Assembly: GCA_030737875.1 (NCBI GenBank)
Contig: CM060919.1
Location: 808,711,160 to 808,775,159, forward strand
DNA: 64,000 nt
Origin: Allium sativum
Taxonomy: Eukaryota > Streptophyta > Magnoliopsida > Asparagales > Amaryllidaceae
Direction of reading: 5' to 3'
Shown: positions 57,063 through 64,000 of the stretch, one piece after another
Layout of the letters: the number at the start of each line of letters is the position of its first letter
Numbering within the stretch: the stretch's first letter is position 1
Notes under the pieces: generated by a model
Databases searched by the model: none
Told to the model about the DNA's origin: nothing
Seen by the model: only the letters and a program-made list of their open reading frames with translations
Made by a program: the position numbers and the translations under genes

Positions 57063-57071
57063 CTATAAATA
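57063..57071 (+). promoter_or_regulatory. TATA box of C
   Basis: CTATAAATA followed by CACCCTAACTCTCAATAG; corresponds in position to the TATA box of B. Confidence 0.6.
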
Positions 57072-57637
57072 CACCCTAACTCTCAATAGAAAATTCACAC
57101 AAAAATATGAGAAAGGAGTCGTCATGCTGCTAGGGAGGAATTGAACATAGCCGTCAAGAGAAAAACCTAGAGTCGAATCAAACTAAGAAGAAGGTTTAAA
57201 GTTTAAATCAAAAGTTTTCAACGCAACGTTAGTCTACCCAAAGGAGAACATTCCAATTTCAGAATTCAGAATCCAGAATTCAAGATTTTGCATTCGTTGT
57301 AAGTATAGTAGCCTTTCAGAATATGATTAAGAATTGCAATGTGATTCGATGTGGATGAAAATAGAATTGTGTTATTGTATTGTATAAAATTCTATGTATT
57401 GTGATGGTTCTATCATGACTTATGTATTGATGTTTGTGGCGTAAAATTTATTTATGAAAGCCTATGGAACAATTGTATATGAAAACAATGGCACTTGCAA
57501 GTTGTGGCAAAAATTAGAAATGGATCCTTTTACGTATATGTCGATGGCATGGACTATGTATATTCCCTTAGTCTAAATTAGAGTTTATGTAAACATGATT
57601 CAGACTTGAAACCTTTTATGCCTATGTTATCATTATC

Positions 57638-57775
57638 ATGTCTATTTGCAAAAATAATTGGATCTATGTTAAGTATCGTTCGTGCTTCATAAACTATGCA
57701 AATTCATGTTTATTTGCAAGTGTAATTGGATCTATGTTAAGTATCGTTTGGGTTTTAAAACTATGCAAGTTCATG
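57638..57775 (+). repeat. 68-bp direct duplication in LTR of C
   Basis: GGATCTATGTTAAGTATCGTT starts at 57660 and 57728 (shown shortened to its core), with similar flanks CATGTYTATTTGCAA and AAACTATGCAARTTCATG. Confidence 0.85.
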
Positions 57776-58280
57776 TTGAAATAGGCTATGTGATTTAATG
57801 TTATAAATTGGACCTTTTGGTGAATATACATCATGCTAGCTTTGTGTTCGACATTATGCCAAGTTAAACATATTTAAACACAAGTTGTGTAAGCCTAAAC
57901 TACGCCATTTCATATGCCACCTACTTAGTTGTACTTTGATTTGAATGCAAGTTCACATGACCCATCATTTATGTTAGTATCGCTAAAATGCAAGTTCATG
58001 CGCTACACACCCTTATATGTTGCAAAATTTTACATGTTCTTAATTTCCCCTTTTCTTACGCTTATAAAGTTGGGCTGAATTATGGCGAGCCCAACATTTG
58101 TTATAACATTGCGAACGTATAAACGGGGGTAATGACGTTGGGTGTAAAACATGAAAATATATGTTGGCATGTTTGGCACATGCCAATGACATTTAAGCGG
58201 TATAAATTGTTATGCCCAAGAATAAAAGATATGACATTTACATATATAATAATAAAATATGTAAATTTAGAAAACACGAT

Positions 58281-58495
58281 ATGCTTAACCCGAGGTTGGA
58301 TTGAGTTGTGATGTAAACCTGCCCGGAACCGCCCGGCTGTCCAGTAGTCACAACAATACCTATCCAATGTGGGTGGTTAAGCATTGAGCCCAATAAAGAC
58401 CCGAGGTTAAACTGAGCTACGGTGTAAACCTGCCCGGAACCGACCGGCATATCCAGTAACCGTAGCAATACCTGTCTAATGTGAGTGGTCTGGTG
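58281..58495 (+). repeat. 111-bp direct duplication in LTR of C
   Basis: TGTAAACCTGCCCGGAACCG occurs at 58312 and 58423, with CCCGAGGTT before and CCAGTA and AATGTGRGTGG after. Homologous to the duplication in B, so it predates the split of the two. Confidence 0.85.
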
Positions 58496-59595
58496 CTCCT
58501 AAGAGGCTAAGGACAGGTGGTAGGGTTAAGTCAACCATAACACTTAACCAAATTCAACATGTTAACAAGAATTGATGGGTTGGGGTTAGGTAAATACATA
58601 CACTTAACCACTTAACATGTTTGACTAGAAAATCCTGGTAACGAGGGACCCGTTTCAGCAGTAACCCAATTTAGGTATCAACGGTACCCTGAAACTAGGC
58701 AGGATGGGGCACGATTACTGGGCTGATTGTAAGCGGTCAAACGATGGCGGTGGATGCACAGTGCAGGTCTAACGGAGTGCGGGCGTGCACACACTTCGAA
58801 GCAGACAACCAGGGCACTGGGGACACCAGTAGTATAACCTATGCCTTCTAGAATTTGTGTCGGGGCCGCCACCATGGGTCTTGATACACCCCAGGGTGGG
58901 ACCAACATAGGTATCTACAACTCTTGGGGGCCGTATGACACATGTTAACGCGAGTAGGAGCCGATATTTAAATAAAGTTGGGGATCACTTCACCCTCACC
59001 ATGGGGTGCCTGTTAGAGTAAACTCGAATAGATGCAGAGATATAGTATGGGTGCGATAGTACATTCGACACTCCCTCAGCTTGTGACACTATCATATTTT
59101 CAGTATATATCTATCATGCCCTTTTCTTATTCACATACTGAAGAGTTACTAGATTTACTCAGGCTTTATGTCTGCCCCTATTTTCTTTTTATCTTCTTTC
59201 CTTTCGTTTCCCCCCAGGTCCACAGGGAGGAAACAACTCAGCTCAGTCAGGCTCTGTTCAAGCTCCAAGAACGTAGATGTATGATTTGGGTTTCTTTTGC
59301 TTGGACTATGGCTTTGGATATCACTATGGGGATTTTTGTCATTTTATTTATGTTTTATGCTTCTTTAATAATCAAGACAGTTATGTTGTTGTAATGATGG
59401 AAGTATTTTGAGACAATTATGGAATGTTATGTTTTGGAACACGTATTGATGAATAAAAGTCTGTTGGTTTCCGCTGTTTAAAATATGTTTATTTATATCT
59501 GTCTTGAGTTTATCTGTGGCTTTTACTTATAAACCTCCACCAAAATTAAGGCATTCCCTTTGTGAGTGACCTTAACGGAGGTGGGGTGTTTCACT

Positions 59596-59607
59596 TGGTA
59601 TCAGAGC
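59596..59607 (+). other. Primer-binding site of C
   Basis: TGGTATCAGAGC two bases after the LTR end. Confidence 0.93.
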
Positions 59608-59780
59608 ATAGGTTTACTAGATAAGATAAACGTTTTTGAAATTGTTTTCAAACAGAAAATTTAAAGAAGCGTTTTTCAAGAAAAAGTGTTATATTTATGA
59701 AAGGACAAAATCCCCCAAAGCCATGTGCCCTATCTATCTCTCTCTATCCTTCATTTTGATTTTTTCCTTTCTGTTTCAGC

Positions 59781-62700
59781 ATGTCTGGAGACCTTAACCT
59801 CCCGGAAGGAGTGCCGATTCCCAGCTGGTTCAGGAGGTACTTAGAAGCAAGGGCCAATGGCGCGGGCCCAGCAGACATCCCTCCTCCAGTGGCCATGGTT
59901 CCTCCTCAACCTCCTCGTGGAAATGCCTTCGCAAAAACATGTAGAGACTTCAAGGCAATGGGTGGAAAAGATTTTTATGGGACAGAATCCTTTGTAGGGG
60001 CAAGAAACTGGCTAAAGGAGACAGAGGATCTGTTTGTCATCTTTGGGGTGGATGATAGGCAAAAGATACAACTAGCGGTATGGTTGCTTAAGGATGAGGC
60101 TTCCTATTGGTGGGAAGTTACCGATGCTCAGCGGGCGGTGGAAACATGGGAGGATTTCAGGACGAGGTTTGAGATGAAATTCCTCTCCCAAGCAGAAAGG
60201 AGCCTGCAAATGGAAAAGTTCCTAACTCTGAAACAGGGAAGCATGACGATCAGGGAATATGTTAATCAGTTTAACCAGCTGGCCAGATTTGGGTTAGACT
60301 TAATAAACACCCAACACAAGAAGGCACTTCGCTTCGTCAAGGGTTTGAATGAGCCTCTACACAGCCTTGCCATGACCCATGTATCCACAGAAGCGACTTA
60401 TGAAAGCTTGGTGGACATGGCATTGCTACACGAGGAAGATCTCGGTAAGAAAGAAGTTAAGGTGGAAGAGAAGAAAGAGGGTCTACAAGCAAAGAAAACA
60501 GACTTCAAGAAAGGAGGAAAGAACAATAAGCCCCGTGAGAAGAGAAGGTGCAATTTCTGTGGCATTGTGGGCCATATATCAAAAGTCTGCCGGAGAAGAA
60601 AGGCGAAGATGGGTGGTTGCTTCCATTGTGGAGAGACTGGGCACCAAGCTAAGGACTGCCCAAAGAAGAAAGGGCAGGGACAGAAAGCTGGATCCACTTC
60701 AGGGGGTCAGGTTCATGCGCTAGTGGCACCTCAGCAAGAAAGAGGTAGTAATATTTCTGTAGAAAGTGTAGTCTATCTTTATGATCATCCAGTTCGTACA
60801 CTTTTTGACTCTGGCGCATCACACTCTTTTATTTCCTCTGCCTTAGTAGAATCTCTGCATCTAGACACTAGTATGGTAGAAGATCCCTTAGTAGTTTCAA
60901 ATCCAATTGGGGGCTCCGCTTACTTGTCAATGGTTTGTTTGGGTTTGAAAATCTCTATTCTCAGCGTTGAGTTTAGTTGTGATGCCTTTGTCTTAGGCTT
61001 CTCGGGGTATGGTTTGATCTTAGGCATGGACTGGTTGTCCAGTAACAGTGCCATCCTTGATTGTGAAAAAAGAGTAGTTAGGCTCTTGACTCGGCTTGGT
61101 AACACTCCATAAATTTCTTGTAATCCCTTGAATGTTGTTATGCTTAGTTATCTAGAGTCGCTTGATGTTTCTGATGAAAATTGGCAATCGGTCAGAGTAG
61201 TCCAGGAATATCCGGATGTCTTTGAGGAGGTGAAAGGCTTACCTCCGAGGCGGGAAATAGACTTCCACATATATCTTGTGGATAACGCAAAGCCTGTAGC
61301 TTTACCTGTCAGACAAATGGCTCCAAAGGAGAGAAAGAAACTCAGTAAGCAGGTTAAAGAACTTCTCAAAAAGGGGTTCATTAGACGGAGCATTTCGGAA
61401 TGGGGTGCTCCAGTGGTGTTCGCAACTAAAGCGGACGGTTCGCTTTGCCTTTGCGTCGACTATAGGGAGTTAAACAAATTGACCAAGAAAAATAGGCACC
61501 CTCTTCCCCGAATCGACGATTTGTTTGATCAGCTTGTAGGTGCAACGGTCTTCTCCCAACTTGATCTGGCAACTGGGTTCCATCAGCTAAGAGTAGCTGC
61601 AGATAGTATTGATAAAACGGCGTTCAGAACCCCAGACGGTTTCTTTGAGTGGCTTGTCATGCCTTTCGGCTTGACAAATGCACCCGCTTATTTCGTAGAC
61701 CTAATGAGCATGGTGTTCAGAGAATTCCTCAACAAATTCGTGGTTGTCTTTGTAGATGATATCTTAATCTTCTCAAAGAATGAGGAAGAGCATGCCCAGC
61801 ATCTGAAAGAAATCATGGAAACTCTCCGTTCACATCAGCTAAAAGCCAAATTCTCCAAGTGTCACTTCTGGAGAAAAGAAGTAAGATTTCTGGGGCATAT
61901 AGTGTCGAAAGAAGGGTTGGCCGTGGACCCCGCAAAAGTGGTGGTAGTGCAAGATTGGAAGACACCAAGAAATGCAACCGAAGTTCGAAGCTTTCTTGGG
62001 CTAGCCGGTTTTTACCGAAAGTTTATTAGGGATTTCGCGAAAATCTCAGCCCCACTCACAAGGCTAACAAAGAAGAATCTGGCGTTCACTTGGGATTTGG
62101 ATTGCGAGTTTGCTTTCCAACGATTAAAAAGGGCTCTCACAACAGCCCTAGTTTTGACTTTGCCAGATGGAAGCAAAATGTTCACGGTATACACGGATGC
62201 ATGTGAAACGGGACTAGGCGCTGTTCTAATGCAAGAAGGAAGGGTAGTAGCTTATGGTGGAAGACAATTAAATTTTCATGAAAAGAACTACCCAACCCAC
62301 GATCTTGAGTTAGCCGCCATTGTCTTTGCACTTAAGTCTTGGCGCCATTATCTCCTAGGTGAGAAGTTCGAATTATACACTGACCATAAATCGTTGAAAT
62401 ATCTCTTCTCGCAGAAGGACCTTAACTTGAGGCAGCAAAGATGGATGGAGTTTCTTGCCTCGTATGACTTTGAAATTTCCTATACTCCCGGCAAAGGCAA
62501 CATAGTAGCAGACGCGTTGATCCGTAAGAAACTGACCTTAAGCCCTCTCTTTGTGGAAAGGCAAAGCCTGGAGTATATAGCCAGTTTTAACTTTAGGCCC
62601 TCCTCAGATTTTGAACTGGGTTTGCTAGCATCTCTCGAAGTACACCCTACTCTCTTGGACTCAATAGGGGCTGCACAACGAGAAGACCCTCAGCTTGTTG

Positions 62701-64000
62701 ATGTGATTGATAAACTTATTAGGGGTGAGACTTCTAGTCACCTCAGTAGGTATGCCATTGATGATAAGGGTTGGCTGAGGCGAGATGGAAGATTATGCGT
62801 CCCACAAGCAAGGGAGTTGACAAAGAAGGTTCTCGAAGAAGCACATCATTCCAAGATGACCATACACCCTGGCGGCGATAAGATGTACAAGGATATAAAA
62901 AGGACTTTCTTTTGGAACGGCATGAAACAAGACGTGGAAGATTTCGTTTCTAAGTGCATGACCTGCCAACGGGTCAAGGTGGAACAAAAGAAGCCTGGAG
63001 GACTACTTCATGCTTTAGAGGTCCCACAGTGGAAGTGGGAAAGCATTTCAATGGACTTCATTGATGGACTGCCTAGGTCGAGAAGAGGCAACACTAGCAT
63101 TTGGGTAATAGTGGATAGGCTTACTAAGAGCGCCCACTTCATACCTATCAAGAGTAGAAGGACTGTCGCATCTCTAGCATTTCTTTATCTCAAGGAAATA
63201 GTTCGACTCCATGGGATACCCTCCAGCATTGTTAGTGACCGAGACCCCATCTTCACAAGCGAGTTTTGGCGGAGTCTACAAGAAGCTGTAGGCACACAGT
63301 TATGTCTGAGCACGGCCTATCACCCCCAAACCGACGACCAGACAGAAAGGGTGAATAGAGTTTTAGAGGACCTTTTAAGACTTTGCGTTCTTGACTTTGA
63401 AGGGACTTTGGAGGATCACCTTCCTTTAGTGGAATTTGCCTATAACAACAGCTACCAAGCTACCATCGGTATGGCACCCTTCGAAGCCTTGTATGGAAGA
63501 CCGTGCAAATCACCAACTTGTTGGTACGAGTCTACACATAAGCTTATACTTGGACCAGATATGATTCGAGAGACTTCTGAGAAAGTAGACTTGATACGTA
63601 GGAGAATGAAGACTGCCCAAGACCGACAGAAATCCTACGCCGACAAAAGAAGGACCGACCTTGAGTTTAAGGTTGGGGACAGGGTTTTCCTTAAGGTATC
63701 ACCTTTAAGGAACGTCGTTCGTTTTGGATCCGCAGGAAAGCTAGCACCAAGATTTGTAGGACCGTTTCCTATCATCGAGAAGGTTGGAAAGATGGCCTAT
63801 AGATTAGTGCTACCCGAGAGACTGGCCGGAGTTCACAACGTCTTTCATGTTTCTCACCTCCGGAAGTGTTTGCATGAGTCAGTAGAAGTGGTGGAACCTA
63901 GCATTCTAGAAGAAGCCGAAGTGGAACGTGAAGCAACTGTGAGGAGAGTTCCAACCCGCATCTTAGGAACGGAATTGATACGCAACCGCGAAGTCAAACT
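59781..64000 (+). pseudogene. gag-pol polyprotein of C, one stop codon, incomplete at window end
   Basis: ATG 59781 (MSGDLNLPEGVPIPSWFRRYL). One frame throughout, broken only by TAA at 61110-61112, where B has GAA. Domains: capsid (residues about 60-230); zinc knuckles CNFCGIVGHISKVC (257-270) and CFHCGETGHQAKDC (280-293); protease FDSGASHSFIS (342-352); RT with CVDYREL (about 560) and FVDD (657-660); RNase H from [10 protein letters not shown] (Asp 806); integrase zinc domain His 1022 to Cys 1059/1062; DDE residues Asp 1092, Asp 1153 and Glu 1189, with 35 residues between the last two. The chromodomain should start near the window end. Unusual residues at conserved places: [10 protein letters not shown] (Arg usual), TDACETG (Gly usual), DALIRK (Ser usual), TDDQTER (Gly usual). 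Close to functional but not intact. Confidence 0.93.

Larger units (their letters stand above)
56536..59593 (+). repeat. 5' LTR of C (3.06 kb)
   Basis: TG at 56536 to GTGGGGTGTTTCA at 59593 (the family end is TTACA; here TTTCA), directly before the primer site. TATA box at 57063 and polyA-like AATAAAA at about 59453 imply a long R region. Holds a GTCGAC cluster (56816-56935), a 68-bp duplication (57638-57775) and a 111-bp duplication (58281-58495). Confidence 0.88.
56536..64000 (+). mobile_element. Element C: young chromovirus nested in B (right end outside window)
   Basis: Starts TGTAACACCCCGTGAATTC in the integrase gene of B; left flank TATGG is the expected target duplication, with its partner outside the window. 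LTR, primer site and a gag-pol frame to the window end are present. The coding region has a single stop, in contrast to more than half a dozen lesions in B, consistent with C being the most recent insertion of the series. Confidence 0.9.

Overview
The window is repeat-filled plant nuclear DNA. It holds nested LTR retrotransposons with plant-specific lineages (Ty3/gypsy chromoviruses with a C-terminal chromodomain, a Tat-lineage Ty3 element with an antisense extra gene, and a Ty1/copia remnant). I found no ordinary host gene, rRNA, tRNA or CRISPR array. Families and AT-rich composition suggest a eudicot, probably pericentromeric or other heterochromatin; I cannot name the species.

Layout. (1) 1-6591: a minus-strand Ty1/copia element (LTR, degenerate primer site, broken gag-protease) is split by E, a 5.1-kb solo LTR at 151-5278 with a perfect 5-bp target duplication. 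(2) 6592-8955: unrecognised DNA. (3) 8956-15032: F, a second, older solo giant LTR of the E family on the plus strand. (4) 15860-36706: D, an element with giant LTRs of 5.28 and 5.12 kb but only about 0.67 kb of internal DNA, in which a gag start lies next to a chromodomain remnant. (5) Inside D, 21173-30935: A, a complete chromovirus with 2.5-kb LTRs, ACTTA target duplication, primer site, polypurine tract and a gag-pol broken by one 13-nt deletion, two stop codons and an integrase active-site change. (6) 36712-39572: unrecognised AT-rich DNA. (7) 39573-49677: G, the 3' part of a minus-strand Tat-lineage element: RNase H-integrase, a 3' untranslated region with an 86-bp tandem array, a plus-strand (antisense) extra gene resembling the plant Transposase_28 family followed by coiled coil, then a terminal region dense in CATGTCG/CGACATG. 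(8) 49678-56535: B, a plus-strand chromovirus inserted in G's RNase H region, heavily mutated. (9) 56536-64000: C, a close relative inserted into B's integrase; its gag-pol is one reading frame with a single stop codon and runs off the window.

Insertion order readable from nesting: copia before E; D before A; G before B before C. B carries many stops and C only one, which fits that order. The most unusual items are the giant-LTR, almost interior-less element D with 71-bp hairpin arrays inside its LTRs; the antisense multi-segment gene of G with its CATGTCG-rich leader and 24-bp minisatellite; and a perfect 20-bp palindrome made of two E2F-like sites in the LTR of B, upstream of a TATA box.

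All similarity statements come from reading the window by eye. Percent identities are estimates and no database was searched.
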